Below the pieces are notes generated by a model. It ran no database searches. It was not told where the DNA came from and was given only the letters and a program-made list of their open reading frames with translations. From positions 3,534,001 to 3,598,000 of the forward strand of contig NZ_CP082292.1 of the NCBI RefSeq assembly GCF_019880205.1: 64,000 nucleotides of DNA, given 5' to 3'. How positions within the stretch are numbered: the stretch's first letter is position 1; the number at the start of each line of letters is the position of its first letter. The translations under genes and the position numbers were made by a program. Shown here piece after piece: positions 29,415 to 40,119 of the stretch. The stretch is from Pantoea alfalfae (GTDB taxonomy: Bacteria; Pseudomonadota; Gammaproteobacteria; Enterobacterales; Enterobacteriaceae).

Positions 29415-30400
29415 ATCTGCCCTTTTCCCAGCTTACGGCGCACCAGCACAATCAGCATCGGCGCACCGAGAATGGCCGTGACAATTGACACGCGCAGTTC
29501 ACCCGGTATCAGCAGCCGTCCAAGAATATCGGCGGCCAGCAGCAGACAGGGCGTGATCACAAGGGTTCCCGGCAGCATCCAGCGATGATCGTTGCCCAGC
29601 AGCCAGCGGGCCAGATGCGGTGTCATTAACCCGACAAAGGCGATGGGTCCGACTGCCGCCGTCGCCGCACCGCTCAGCAGTGCAATCGCCAGCAATCCCA
29701 CCAGTTGAGTACGCATCACACGGGTGCCCAGCGCGGTTGCCATATCTCCGCCCATACTCAGGCTGTTGAGCGAACCTGCCAGCAGCAACGCCAGCAGGCT
29801 CCCGGCTACGACCGCCGGAAAGACAGTGCGCAGAATGGCAAAATTGCGGATATCCAGCGAGCCGCTGTGCCAGAAACGCAGATGATCGTAAATATCGGGA
29901 TTAAGCAGCGACAGGCCAGATGTTAAGCCCTCCAGCACCGCACCCAGCGCCACGCCTGCCAGCGTCAGACGCAGCGGATTCACGCGGCCGCCGCCGATCG
30001 CACCCGTCATGGCCACCAGCAGCGACGCCAGCAGTGCACCCGTAAAAGCAAAACCCAGCCATTCCGCAGGAGAATCGGCGCCAGAGAGGGCGATGCCAAG
30101 CACCACCGCAAAACCCGCTCCGGCATTCACACCAAGAATGCCTGGGTCAGCCAGGGGATTGCGCGTCAGGCTCTGCATCAGTGCGCCCGCCAGACCTAAA
30201 CTGATCCCGGCCAGCAGTCCTGCCAGGGTTCGCGGCAGCCGGGCATCGCGCACGATCACGCAATCGATGCGGCTGCAGTCGGAGAGTAAGGCATGTGTGA
30301 CATCATGAAAGGGGACAGGTCTGGCACCCAGCATCAGGCTGAGCGCAATAAGCAACAATAGCAGCATCCCTGAACCGGCTATTGCACGGAGTTGACGCAT
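29411..30400 (-). CDS. fepD: Ferric enterobactin ABC transporter permease FepD
   Basis: FepD is the second FecCD-type permease of the ferric enterobactin importer. Its 329 residues show RLPRTLAGLLAGISLGLAGA, RNPLADPGILGVNAGAG and GPIAFVGLMTPHLAR, the coupling loop for FepC. FepD is distinguished from FepG by the HDVTHALLSDCSRIDCVIVRDAR segment after the first membrane helix (given here as HDVTHALLSDC and DCVIVRDAR). It is the first gene of fepDGC and diverges from entS across a strong Fur box. Confidence 0.95.
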   Translation of the reverse strand: MRQLRAIAGSGMLLLLLIALSLMLGARPVPFHDVTHALLSDCSRIDCVIVRDARLPRTLAGLLAGISLGLAGALMQSLTRNPLADPGILGVNAGAGFAVVLGIALSGADSPAEWLGFAFTGALLASLLVAMTGAIGGGRVNPLRLTLAGVALGAVLEGLTSGLSLLNPDIYDHLRFWHSGSLDIRNFAILRTVFPAVVAGSLLALLLAGSLNSLSMGGDMATALGTRVMRTQLVGLLAIALLSGAATAAVGPIAFVGLMTPHLARWLLGNDHRWMLPGTLVITPCLLLAADILGRLLIPGELRVSIVTAILGAPMLIVLVRRKLGKGQI

Positions 30401-30451
30401 AACGTTTAAACCTTCACGAATTCAACATGGCCCGCAATTACGAGTGTTTAT

Positions 30452-30470
30452 GATAATGATACTTGTTATC
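30452..30470. promoter_or_regulatory. Fur box of the divergent fepD/entS promoters
   Basis: GATAATGATACTTGTTATC agrees with the 19-base Fur consensus at 16 positions, the best of the three sites in the locus. It lies about 52 bases upstream of fepD and 78 upstream of entS. Iron-loaded Fur would repress import and export genes together. Confidence 0.82.
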
Positions 30471-30547
30471 GTTATTAACTGTTTTTTGTATGTTATCATG
30501 ACTCTCAGATTCAATAATGAGGAAAATGGGTCAAAAAAAGCGACGCT

Positions 30548-31792
30548 ATGAACAAACCCTCCCACTTTATCGATCTCACTCTGCTGAGAACCCATCCCGC
30601 CTTTCGCGCCCTGTTTATCGCCCGCTTTATCTCGATTGTCGCGCTCGGCATGCTGGCGGTGGCGGTCCCGGTTCAGATTCATCAGCTGACGCAATCACCA
30701 TTGCTGGTAGGACTGGCGGTGACGCTGGCCGGAGCCGGTATGTTTATCGGCCTGCTGACCGGCGGCGTGCTGGCCGATCGCTATGAGCGTCGTCGCCTGA
30801 TCCTGTTTGCCCGATCCACCTGTGGCCTGGGCTTTGCCGCGTTGTGCATAAATGCCCTGCTCCCTTCACCGTCGGTCATCGCCGTCTTCGTGCTGGGACT
30901 CTGGGATGGCTTTTTCGGCGCGATAGGCGTCACGGCGCTGCTGGCGGCCACGCCGGCGCTGGTCGGGCGTGAGAATCTGATGAAGGCGGGTGCCATTACT
31001 ATGCTGACGGTGCGCTTTGGCGCGATTCTGTCACCCGCGATTGCGGGTATGGTGATTGCTCAGGGCGGTGTGGCGTGGAACTACGGGCTGGCCGCGTTCG
31101 GCACGCTGCTGACGGTGTTAACCCTGTTGCGATTGCCGCCGCTTGCGCCACCGCAGCAGCCGCGTGAACATCCCATAAAGGCACTAAGCAGCGGCGTCCG
31201 CTTCCTGTTCGATACGCCGATTGTAGGTATGGCGGCGCTGACTGGCGCGCTGGTGACGTTAGCCAGCGCGGTGCGCGTGCTCTATCCGGCGCTGGCCCCT
31301 CACTGGCAGGTCGGTCTGACGGAGCTGGGGCTGATGTACGCCGCCGTGCCGTTGGGTGCTGCGACAGGCGCGCTGACCAGCGGACGGCTGGCGCAGTCGC
31401 CACAGCCGGGCCGCCTGATTCTGGTCAGTGCCATCGCGGCATTCGTCGCACTGGCTCTGTTCAGCCTGATGCCGTGGTTCAGCCTGAGTCTGATCTGCCT
31501 CGTGGCCTTTGGTTATTTCAGTGCCATCAGCAGCCTGGTGCAGTACGCGATGATTCAGACGCTGACGCCCGATGCACTGCTTGGCAGGATCAACAGCCTC
31601 TGGACAGCGCAGAATGTCACCGGCGATGCGATAGGTGCAGCAATCATTGGCGCGATGGGTTCACTGCTGTTGCCGCAGCAGGCAGCCGCCCTCTCTGGCC
31701 TGGCAGCCACCGTGCTGGGTCTCATCATGTGGCTGCTGATGGGCCGCCTGCGACGCTATCAACGGCCTGCCCCCGACGAAGCCACATCATGA
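30548..31792 (+). CDS. entS: Enterobactin exporter EntS (major facilitator superfamily)
   Basis: EntS exports enterobactin across the inner membrane. The 414 residues form about 12 membrane helices; the MFS loop [15 protein letters not shown] follows helix 2, and the EntS-type segments [30 protein letters not shown] and [18 protein letters not shown] are present. The start aligns with E. coli EntS ([20 protein letters not shown]) although the Shine-Dalgarno sequence is weak; an overlapping frame starts at 30517 and could aid coupling. Its stop and the fepB stop share the palindrome TCATGA, so the convergent genes overlap by 6 bases. Confidence 0.94.
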   Translation: MNKPSHFIDLTLLRTHPAFRALFIARFISIVALGMLAVAVPVQIHQLTQSPLLVGLAVTLAGAGMFIGLLTGGVLADRYERRRLILFARSTCGLGFAALCINALLPSPSVIAVFVLGLWDGFFGAIGVTALLAATPALVGRENLMKAGAITMLTVRFGAILSPAIAGMVIAQGGVAWNYGLAAFGTLLTVLTLLRLPPLAPPQQPREHPIKALSSGVRFLFDTPIVGMAALTGALVTLASAVRVLYPALAPHWQVGLTELGLMYAAVPLGAATGALTSGRLAQSPQPGRLILVSAIAAFVALALFSLMPWFSLSLICLVAFGYFSAISSLVQYAMIQTLTPDALLGRINSLWTAQNVTGDAIGAAIIGAMGSLLLPQQAAALSGLAATVLGLIMWLLMGRLRRYQRPAPDEATS

Positions 31793-32755
31793 TTTCACGA
31801 ACAGCGCTTCCAGCCGCGTCAGTAAATGACTGGCGCTGTAGTAGTCGAGACGAAAGCTATCCAGCCCCAGCGCATAGACCGCTTTAGCGCGCACCGCTGG
31901 GGTCTGCGCCAGAAAAGCATTGCTCATTACCTGCGCAGCCGTGTTATCTTCGGCGGCAAACAGCAGATAAGTCTGGCCATTCAGGCCTGCCGCCAGATTT
32001 TCGCCTGACAGCTGAAGAATATCTTTACGCTGTCCCATGCTGTGAGCGGACTGAAGCGTCGCCGGTGGCGTTGCCAGCGTGAAGCCCAGCGCCTGCAGTA
32101 ACTTCCCCTGTGCCGATGCCTCCGTCCAGAGATTCACAGCCCGGCCATCTCCGTTCCACACCATTGCAGAAACCGGCTGCGGAGGCAGGGTCAGCTTTGC
32201 CTTCAGCGCCTTTTCACGCGCGTCGAACTCGCTTATCCGGGCAGCGGCATCCGCCTCATGCCCGGTCGCCTCACCCAGCAGCGTCACCAGCTGCTGCCAG
32301 CTTTTATCGTCATAGTTAACGACCAGTACCGGTGCAATCGCCGAGAGCTGATCGGCCAGTTTGATCGCTGAATCATTACCGGTGGCGCTGACCACAATCA
32401 GGTCTGGCGCTTCCGCAGCGATCGCTTCCGCATTGGGTTCACCAATATAGAGCCGCTTTACGCCACGCTGTTTCGCCACACGCCCCCACTGCCGGAAGAA
32501 TCCCTGCTCATCAGCCAGCCGGCTGCCGGGTGCGGTTGCGCCACTGGCAACTACCGGCGCATCAATCGCCAGCAGCGATCCGGTCAGGGTGACACTGGTC
32601 GAGACAATGCGAGTCGGTGCCTGAGCCAGGGTGACCTGACCTTTTGCCCCCGCGAAGGTGCGCGGCCAGCCGGTCTGTGCAACAGCGGTCACGCTGAACA
32701 GAGTGATACTCAGCAAAAACAGCGCTAATGCCGACGTTACTCCCTGTTTAGTCAT
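31787..32755 (-). CDS. fepB: Ferric enterobactin periplasmic binding protein FepB
   Basis: FepB carries ferric enterobactin from FepA to FepDG. The 322-residue protein has a signal peptide (about 1-26, ending SVTAVAQ) and the two-lobe fold of siderophore-binding proteins, with [16 protein letters not shown] and [19 protein letters not shown] in the first lobe. E. coli FepB has 318 residues. It is transcribed from the fepB/entC Fur-controlled region and converges on entS. The gene is monocistronic, as in E. coli. Confidence 0.94.
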   Translation of the reverse strand: MTKQGVTSALALFLLSITLFSVTAVAQTGWPRTFAGAKGQVTLAQAPTRIVSTSVTLTGSLLAIDAPVVASGATAPGSRLADEQGFFRQWGRVAKQRGVKRLYIGEPNAEAIAAEAPDLIVVSATGNDSAIKLADQLSAIAPVLVVNYDDKSWQQLVTLLGEATGHEADAAARISEFDAREKALKAKLTLPPQPVSAMVWNGDGRAVNLWTEASAQGKLLQALGFTLATPPATLQSAHSMGQRKDILQLSGENLAAGLNGQTYLLFAAEDNTAAQVMSNAFLAQTPAVRAKAVYALGLDSFRLDYYSASHLLTRLEALFVKS

Positions 32756-32884
32756 TTGTTTTCATCCTATTTCTCTCCGGTAATCCGGGCGACAACTTGT
32801 GCTGATTTAACCAACAAAACCAGCTGAATCACCGCGTATTTATTGACACCTTCGGCTATTCGACGTAGGTTACTGCAACATAAT

Positions 32885-32903
32885 ACAAATGATAATCATT
32901 ATT
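32885..32903. promoter_or_regulatory. Fur box of the divergent fepB/entC promoters
   Basis: ACAAATGATAATCATTATT agrees with the Fur consensus at 15 of 19 positions, with an almost perfect GATAATCATTAT core. It lies 29 bases before the entC start and about 130 before fepB. It should couple enterobactin synthesis with periplasmic capture. Confidence 0.78.
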
Positions 32904-32931
32904 AGTTATCTTATCATTTATAGGTGAAATT

Positions 32932-34110
32932 ATGGTGGAATCGCTGGCATTTGAACATCCCCTGCTGCAGGATTTTCCGGCACTCTGCCGTGGCTTCCTG
33001 TTTACTTCTCCCTGGCGAAGCCTGACAACTCAGGGCTGTTTTACGACACTCACTGCCCCGGTAAACCAGGGTGAGCAGCTGACCGGAGAGTTTCAGCAAC
33101 AACTGCAGCATCATTTTGCCTCGGCCAGAAAACAGGGCATAGCCCATCCCATTCTGGTGGGTGCGATCCCGTTCGATGTGGATCAGCCCGCAGCGCTGTT
33201 TATCCCTGAGTCATATCAGACCTTTCAACGTGACGATCTGAAAGCCCGTGCCTCATCGGCTGAAAGCGAGCTGCCAGAAGTTCGTCGCCGTACCGCGCTG
33301 CCGGATCACGACACCTTCACTGACATGGTTGCGCAGGCCGTGGCAGCCACGCGGCGCGGCGATCCGGATAAAGTGGTGCTGTCGCGGCTGATGGAAATCG
33401 TGGCGGAACAACCGGTCGATACGGCCGCCCTGATGCAGCGCATCGTGGCGCAGAACCCTGACAGCTATCACTTTCATCTGCCGCTGCCCGATGGCGGCGC
33501 GCTGGTGGGGGCCAGCCCGGAACTGATGATTCGTAAGCAGGGCCGACAGTTCAGCTCCTGTCCGCTGGCCGGTTCAGCGCCGCGCAACAACGATCCACAG
33601 CGTGACCAGGCCTCAGGTGACAGCCTGATGCAGTCAGCCAAAGACCGGCATGAACATAAACTGGTGACGGATGCGATGCGCATGACGCTGCAGCCTCGCA
33701 GTCGCCTGCTGTCGGTCCCGGAAACCCCTTCCCTGCTGACCACCGCAACGCTGTGGCACCTCGCTACGCAGATTCGGGGCGAAGTACTGGACGACCGCGA
33801 AAATGCACTGTCACTGGCCTGCCTGCTGCATCCGACACCAGCGCTCAGCGGATTTCCGCATCAGCGTGCTCAGGCGCTGATTCAGCAACTTGAACCGTTT
33901 GAGCGTCAGCTGTTTGGCGGCATCGTCGGCTGGTGTGACGATCAGGGCAACGGCGAATGGGTCGTCACCATTCGCTGCGGCACGGTGAATGGTCCGCGGG
34001 TCCGGCTGTTTGCTGGCGCGGGGATCGTGGCGGACTCACAACCTGAATCCGAGTGGCGCGAGACCGGCGTCAAACTCGACACCATGCTTCGCGCTTTTGG
34101 ATTGCACTAA
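32932..34110 (+). CDS. entC: Isochorismate synthase EntC
   Basis: EntC converts chorismate to isochorismate, the first committed step of enterobactin synthesis. The 392 residues (391 in E. coli) hold the chorismate-binding fold: [28 protein letters not shown], the EntC motif [14 protein letters not shown] and the Mg-binding [14 protein letters not shown] region, with [16 protein letters not shown] near the C-terminus. AGGTG precedes the ATG. It begins the entCEBAH operon under the Fur box, 10 bases before entE. Confidence 0.96.
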   Translation: MVESLAFEHPLLQDFPALCRGFLFTSPWRSLTTQGCFTTLTAPVNQGEQLTGEFQQQLQHHFASARKQGIAHPILVGAIPFDVDQPAALFIPESYQTFQRDDLKARASSAESELPEVRRRTALPDHDTFTDMVAQAVAATRRGDPDKVVLSRLMEIVAEQPVDTAALMQRIVAQNPDSYHFHLPLPDGGALVGASPELMIRKQGRQFSSCPLAGSAPRNNDPQRDQASGDSLMQSAKDRHEHKLVTDAMRMTLQPRSRLLSVPETPSLLTTATLWHLATQIRGEVLDDRENALSLACLLHPTPALSGFPHQRAQALIQQLEPFERQLFGGIVGWCDDQGNGEWVVTIRCGTVNGPRVRLFAGAGIVADSQPESEWRETGVKLDTMLRAFGLH

Positions 34111-34120
34111 AGGAACCTGT

Positions 34121-35737
34121 ATGACGATTTCTTACAGCCGCTGGCCGGACGATCTGGCTGCTCGTTACCGTGAAAAAGGGTACTGGCTGGATCTGCCGAT
34201 GACCGACATCCTGGAGCGTCACCGCGACAGCGAATGCGTGGCGGTGATTGATGGCGACCGGCAATTTACCTATCGACAGCTGGCCTCACTGAGTGACAAT
34301 CTGGCAGCGGCCCTGCAGCGTCGTGGCCTGAAACCCGGTGATACGGCGCTGGTGCAGCTTGGCAACGTGGCGGAATTTTACCTGACGCTGTTTGCGCTGT
34401 TCAAAATCGGCGTTGCCCCGGTTAACGCCCTGTTCAGCCATCAGCGTACCGAACTGGCCGCCTATGCCAGTCAGATCGCGCCGCGCCTGTTGATTGCCGA
34501 TCGCAGCCATCCCCTGTTCGCCGATGATGCCTTTATCACGCAGCTTCGCCGTGAGCAGCCTTCACTGCAGCAGGTGATCCTGCGTAATGATGCTCATGCG
34601 GAAAACCGTCTCGACGCCCTGCTGGCAGAACCCGCAGGTGACTTCAGGGCAACCCCGACCGCAGGCGATGACGTCGCTTTTTTCCAGCTGTCGGGCGGCA
34701 GTACCGGCACTCCGAAGCTGATCCCGCGTACCCACAATGATTACTACTACAGCATCCGGGAAAGTGACGTGATCTGCGGGGTCAACGCAGATACCCGTTA
34801 CCTGATTGCTCTGCCCGCTGCACATAATTTCCCGATGAGTTCTCCGGGCGCGCTGGGCGTCTTTTACGCGGGCGGCCAGGTGATCTTAGCGGCCGATCCC
34901 AGCGCGACCCTCTGTTTCCCGCTGATTGAAAAACATCAGGTAACTGATACCGGCCTGGTTCCACCCGCGGCCAGTCTCTGGCTGCAGGCGATTCAGGAAT
35001 GGGGCAGCAATGCCGCGCTGGCCTCACTGCAACGTATTCAGGTCGGTGGCGCAAAGCTGGGCGAAGCGCTGGCCGCGCGCATCCAGAACGAGATTGGCTG
35101 TACCCTTCAGCAGGTGTTTGGTATGGCGGAAGGTCTGGTGAATTACACCCGGCTGGATGACGATGAACAGACCATTCTCACTACGCAGGGACGCCCTGTT
35201 TCTCCGGATGACGAGGTATGGGTTGCAGACGAACAGGGACATCCGCTACCGGTGGGTGCCATTGGTCGCCTGATGACGCGCGGTCCTTATACGTTCCGTG
35301 GCTACTACAACAGCCCGGAACATAACGCCGCCAGCTTTGATGACCAGGGCTTCTACTGCTCTGGCGATCTGGTTGAGATCACCCCCGCTGGCAACATCAT
35401 TGTGCAGGGTCGGGAGAAAGATCAGATCAACCGGGGCGGCGAAAAGATCGCAGCTGAAGAGATTGAAAACCTGCTGCAGCGCCATGCGGATGTGATCCAC
35501 GCAGCGCTGGTCTCTATGAGCGACGAACTGATGGGTGAAAAGAGCTGTGCTTTTATTGTCACCCGTCAGCCGGTGAAACCGGTGGCGCTGCGTCGTCACC
35601 TGCGTGAACTGGGCGTCGCAGAATTTAAGCTGCCCGACCGTATTACCTGCGTAGATGCTCTGCCGCTGACCGCGGTCGGCAAGGTGGACAAGAAACGTCT
35701 GCGCCAACAACTTGCCGATCAACAAGCGCAAGCCTGA
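34121..35737 (+). CDS. entE: 2,3-dihydroxybenzoate-AMP ligase EntE
   Basis: EntE adenylates 2,3-dihydroxybenzoate and loads it on the EntB carrier domain. The start at 34121 ([20 protein letters not shown]) follows AAGGAACC and gives 538 residues; E. coli has 536. Adenylating-enzyme motifs are [17 protein letters not shown] near 190, [23 protein letters not shown] and the C-terminal catalytic lysine loop [22 protein letters not shown] is the aryl-acid-binding segment of the EntE/DhbE group. It lies between entC and entB. Confidence 0.96.
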   Translation: MTISYSRWPDDLAARYREKGYWLDLPMTDILERHRDSECVAVIDGDRQFTYRQLASLSDNLAAALQRRGLKPGDTALVQLGNVAEFYLTLFALFKIGVAPVNALFSHQRTELAAYASQIAPRLLIADRSHPLFADDAFITQLRREQPSLQQVILRNDAHAENRLDALLAEPAGDFRATPTAGDDVAFFQLSGGSTGTPKLIPRTHNDYYYSIRESDVICGVNADTRYLIALPAAHNFPMSSPGALGVFYAGGQVILAADPSATLCFPLIEKHQVTDTGLVPPAASLWLQAIQEWGSNAALASLQRIQVGGAKLGEALAARIQNEIGCTLQQVFGMAEGLVNYTRLDDDEQTILTTQGRPVSPDDEVWVADEQGHPLPVGAIGRLMTRGPYTFRGYYNSPEHNAASFDDQGFYCSGDLVEITPAGNIIVQGREKDQINRGGEKIAAEEIENLLQRHADVIHAALVSMSDELMGEKSCAFIVTRQPVKPVALRRHLRELGVAEFKLPDRITCVDALPLTAVGKVDKKRLRQQLADQQAQA

Positions 35738-35755
35738 TCTGTCCGGAGATTTTCA

Positions 35756-36610
35756 ATGGCTATTCCACAACTGACCTCTTATCCGCTGCCAGCCGCCACC
35801 GAGTTGCCCAACAACAAAGTGAAATGGATGCTGGAGCCGGGACGTGCCGCCCTGCTGATCCACGATATGCAGCGCTATTTTCTCAACTTCTGGGGCGAAA
35901 ATAGCCCGCTGGTTGAGCAGGTCGTTGACAATATTGTCCGCCTGCGACGCTACTGCAAAGCGCAGGGTATTCCGGTGTTTTACACCGCTCAGCCAAACGC
36001 GCAGAGCGATAAAGATCGTGCGCTGCTTAACGATATGTGGGGACCCGGACTGAATAAGCATCCCGATCAGCAGAAGATCGTGGAGGCGCTGGCACCGGAT
36101 GAGGACGATCATGTCCTGACCAAATGGCGCTACAGTGCATTTCACCGCTCGCCGCTGGAGGCGATCCTGCAGGAGATGGGGCGCGATCAGCTGATTATCA
36201 CCGGCGTCTATGCCCATATTGGCTGCCTGACCACCGCCACCGATGCGTTTATGCGCAATATTCAGCCGTTTATGGTGGCCGATGCGCTGGCTGACTTCAG
36301 CCGTGAGGAACATATGATGGCGCTGACCTACACCGCGGGCCGTAGCGGAAAAGTGGTGATGACCGCCGATCTGATGCCTGTGCCACTCAGCAAAGATGAT
36401 TTGCGCGCGTTGATCCTGCCGCTGCTGGAAGATGATGAGGTGCCGGACGATGGTGAAAACCTGATCGACTACGGGCTGGATTCGGTACGCGTGATGGCGC
36501 TGGCGGCACGCTGGCGTCAGGTACATCGTGACATTGATTTTGTCAGCCTGGCCAAAAACCCGAGCATTGATGGCTGGTGGGCGCTGCTGTCGCGGGAGCC
36601 GGCGAAATGA
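35756..36610 (+). CDS. entB: Isochorismatase and aryl carrier protein EntB
   Basis: EntB has two functions. The N-terminal isochorismatase domain (1-205) makes 2,3-dihydro-2,3-dihydroxybenzoate; Asp37 (LIHDMQRYF) and Lys123 (LTKWRYSAF) are the catalytic residues, and Gly156 stands where related hydrolases have a nucleophilic Cys. The C-terminal aryl carrier domain (about 212-284) has the phosphopantetheine site Ser243 in YGLDSVRVM. The 284 residues are near the E. coli 285. The stop overlaps the entA start by four bases. Activation of Ser243 depends on a transferase not found in this window. Confidence 0.97.
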   Translation: MAIPQLTSYPLPAATELPNNKVKWMLEPGRAALLIHDMQRYFLNFWGENSPLVEQVVDNIVRLRRYCKAQGIPVFYTAQPNAQSDKDRALLNDMWGPGLNKHPDQQKIVEALAPDEDDHVLTKWRYSAFHRSPLEAILQEMGRDQLIITGVYAHIGCLTTATDAFMRNIQPFMVADALADFSREEHMMALTYTAGRSGKVVMTADLMPVPLSKDDLRALILPLLEDDEVPDDGENLIDYGLDSVRVMALAARWRQVHRDIDFVSLAKNPSIDGWWALLSREPAK

Positions 36611-37365
36611 GCCACACATTCGACTTCAGCGGTAAAATCGTCTGGGTAACCGGTGCCGGCCAGGGCATCGGCTATCATACTGCGTTAGCCTTTCATCAGG
36701 CGGGCGCGCAGGTAGAGGCGTTTGATCTGCGGTTCCAGAGTGATGATTATCCGTTTCCCTGCCACACGATGGATGTGGCCGATCCGGCTCAGGTCAAAAC
36801 GATCTGCCAGCGCGTATTAGCCGCCCAGCCGCGCATTGATGTGCTGGTCAACGCAGCCGGTATTCTGCGTACTGGTGCCACCGATGAGCTCTCGTTTGCC
36901 GACTGGCAGGCCTGTCTTAACGTCAATGCGGGCGGTGCATTTAATCTGTTCCAGCAGACGCTGCCACGCTTTCGTGAACAGCGCACCGGTGCCATCGTTA
37001 CTGTCGCATCGAATTCAGCGCATGCCCCACGTATCGGCATGTCCGCTTATGGTGCGTCAAAAGCCGCGCTGCGCAGCCTCTGTCTGACCGTGGGTCTGGA
37101 GATGGCGCCTTACGGCGTGCGCTGTAATATCGTTTCGCCTGGCTCCACCGACACCGATATGCAGCGCAGTCTGTGGCACACACCGACCGGTGAGCAGGAG
37201 ATGATTGCGGGCTTCCCGGATCAGTTCAAGCTGGGTATTCCGCTGGGCAAGATTGCGCAGCCGCAGGAGATTGCGGCCACCGTTCTGTTTCTCGCGTCGG
37301 ATCTTGCCAGCCATGTGACGCTGCAGGATATTGTGGTCGATGGCGGCGCAACCCTGGGAGCATGA
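36607..37365 (+). CDS. entA: 2,3-dihydro-2,3-dihydroxybenzoate dehydrogenase EntA
   Basis: EntA is a short-chain dehydrogenase that oxidises the EntB product to 2,3-dihydroxybenzoate with NAD. The start at 36607, within the ATGA overlap with entB, gives [20 protein letters not shown] and 252 residues (248 in E. coli). Family motifs are TGAGQGIG (NAD site), NAAG, the serine of ASNSAHAPR and the catalytic YGASK. The C-terminus ends [10 protein letters not shown], as in SDR enzymes. Its stop overlaps the entH start, so the operon is coupled throughout. Confidence 0.96.
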   Translation: MSHTFDFSGKIVWVTGAGQGIGYHTALAFHQAGAQVEAFDLRFQSDDYPFPCHTMDVADPAQVKTICQRVLAAQPRIDVLVNAAGILRTGATDELSFADWQACLNVNAGGAFNLFQQTLPRFREQRTGAIVTVASNSAHAPRIGMSAYGASKAALRSLCLTVGLEMAPYGVRCNIVSPGSTDTDMQRSLWHTPTGEQEMIAGFPDQFKLGIPLGKIAQPQEIAATVLFLASDLASHVTLQDIVVDGGATLGA

Positions 37366-37787
37366 TGATGACAGCGATCTGGAAACGATCCATTGATCTT
37401 CCTGCGCTGAACGCGCTGGGTGAGAACTCTCTGGTGGCCCATCTGGGTATCGTTTTTACCGCAATAGGTGACGATTATCTGGAAGCGACGATGCCGGTCG
37501 ATGCCCGGACGCAACAGCCGTTCGGGCTGCTGCATGGCGGTGCCTCTGTGGTGCTGGCGGAGTCGATGGGTTCAATTGCCGGGTATATGGCGGTAGAGGA
37601 AGGCAGCAGCGTGGTTGGCGTAGAAGTGAATGCCAGCCATCATCGTGCGGTTTCTGCGGGTCTGGTGCGCGGAATTTGCCGTCCACTGCATCTGGGTAAA
37701 CGCAGTCAGAGCTGGCAGATTGAGATTCGGAACGGTCGGGATCAGCTGTGCTGCAGTGCGCGACTGAGCGTAGCGGTCATGAACTAG
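37362..37787 (+). CDS. entH: Proofreading thioesterase EntH (YbdB)
   Basis: EntH is a hotdog-fold thioesterase that frees EntB carrier domains wrongly loaded with other aryl groups. The family core [12 protein letters not shown] is followed by VVLAESMGS, which holds the catalytic glutamate, and by [13 protein letters not shown]. Three consecutive ATG codons (37362, 37365, 37368) can start it; the first overlaps the entA stop as ATGA and gives 141 residues (137 in E. coli). It ends the entCEBAH operon. In E. coli cstA follows; here obgE follows in the opposite orientation. Confidence 0.93.
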   Translation: MMMTAIWKRSIDLPALNALGENSLVAHLGIVFTAIGDDYLEATMPVDARTQQPFGLLHGGASVVLAESMGSIAGYMAVEEGSSVVGVEVNASHHRAVSAGLVRGICRPLHLGKRSQSWQIEIRNGRDQLCCSARLSVAVMN

Positions 37788-37799
37788 CGGCAGAAAGAA

Positions 37800-37835
37800 C
37801 GATGCCCCCCTTTCAGCACTGAAAGGGGGGCATCG
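37800..37835. terminator. Perfect 16-bp inverted repeat between entH and obgE
   Basis: CGATGCCCCCCTTTCA (37800-37815) and TGAAAGGGGGGCATCG (37820-37835) pair perfectly around a GCAC loop. It lies 12 bases after entH and 27 before the obgE stop. There is no U-tract on either side, yet the stem is very stable and could end or stabilise both convergent transcripts. It marks the right edge of the siderophore block. Confidence 0.6.
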
Positions 37836-37861
37836 CATATCACGCAGTAGCAGGCGATCGG

Positions 37862-39037
<1,176 letters not shown>

Positions 39038-39205
39038 TTAAATCTCCGTCACACAATCGTCTGCAGCACTCTGCAGACGGGTCCGCCAGGGTCTTCTGCG
39101 CTGACCAGCGGCGGATAAATCAGGATTGGCTTTCGCCAGTGCGTACACAAAGTGTACAGCAAACTTTTGTGATGCGTCGCTTTTACCGCGACAGACCGCA
39201 GAATG

Positions 39206-39233
39206 TAAAAAGCCCCGCAGGAGCTGCGGGGCC
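39206..39233 (-). terminator. rplU-rpmA terminator
   Basis: In the minus direction GGCCCCGCAG-CTC-CTGCGGGGCT is followed by TTTTAC. It lies about 46 bases past rpmA, so obgE probably needs read-through or its own promoter in 39035-39205. Confidence 0.75.
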
Positions 39234-39278
39234 TTCAATTCGTGCGTTCAGACGTCAGACGTCTGCGTCACGACAACC

Positions 39279-39539
<261 letters not shown>

Positions 39540-39551
39540 TCAGATCTCCTC

Positions 39552-39863
39552 TTACGCCGTGATACCAGTGATTTTCACATCAGTGAACCACTGGCGATGG
39601 CCTGCTTGCTTACGGTAGTGCTTACGACGACGAAACTTAACAATCTTAATTTTTTCGCCACGACCGTGAGCAACAACTTCTGCCTTGATCATTCCGCCTG
39701 AAACCAGTGGCGCGCCGATTTTCACGTCTTCGCCATTAGCAATCATCAGAACCTGGTCAAACTCAATCGTTTCACCGGTTGCGATGTCCAGCTTTTCCAG
39801 GCGAACGGTCTGACCTTCGCTTACTCGGTGTTGTTTACCACCACTTTGGAAAACCGCGTACAT
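39552..39863 (-). CDS. rplU: 50S ribosomal protein L21
   Basis: This 103-residue protein starts [20 protein letters not shown] and ends in VKITGITA; the signature [20 protein letters not shown] (binding 23S rRNA) is intact. The length equals E. coli L21. It begins the rplU-rpmA operon and diverges from ispB across a 256-base gap. Confidence 0.97.
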   Translation of the reverse strand: MYAVFQSGGKQHRVSEGQTVRLEKLDIATGETIEFDQVLMIANGEDVKIGAPLVSGGMIKAEVVAHGRGEKIKIVKFRRRKHYRKQAGHRQWFTDVKITGITA

Positions 39864-40119
39864 ATAAAACTCCGCTTCTGCGCTTGCCTTTTAGTTCATC
39901 AGGCGGCGCGCTAAATATTCACAATAGGGCGCGAATTCTACGCAAAACTCCAGAAGAAGACAAGAGCACTTTGCACACTCTTGCAGAAAAAAAACACAGG
40001 CTGAATGCAACCGTTTCTCAGGCACAAAATTCAAGTACAATCAGTAACAGATTACCTGAACGCTGGCTGGGTAAACCACTTACCATGGCAGAGATAACGA
40101 GTCATAGCTGAAAAGACGA

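Noticed and set aside
35753..36619. A 288-codon minus-strand frame opposite entB
   Set aside because: entB is certain on the plus strand, with all catalytic residues. The antisense frame has no family resemblance and coincides with entB from end to end, a shadow of its codon bias.
19575..37860. A genomic island or phage-borne origin for the enterobactin block
   Set aside because: No integrase, transposase, attachment repeat or tRNA flanks the block, and codon use looks like that of its neighbours. The relocation stands, but a mobile element cannot be shown.
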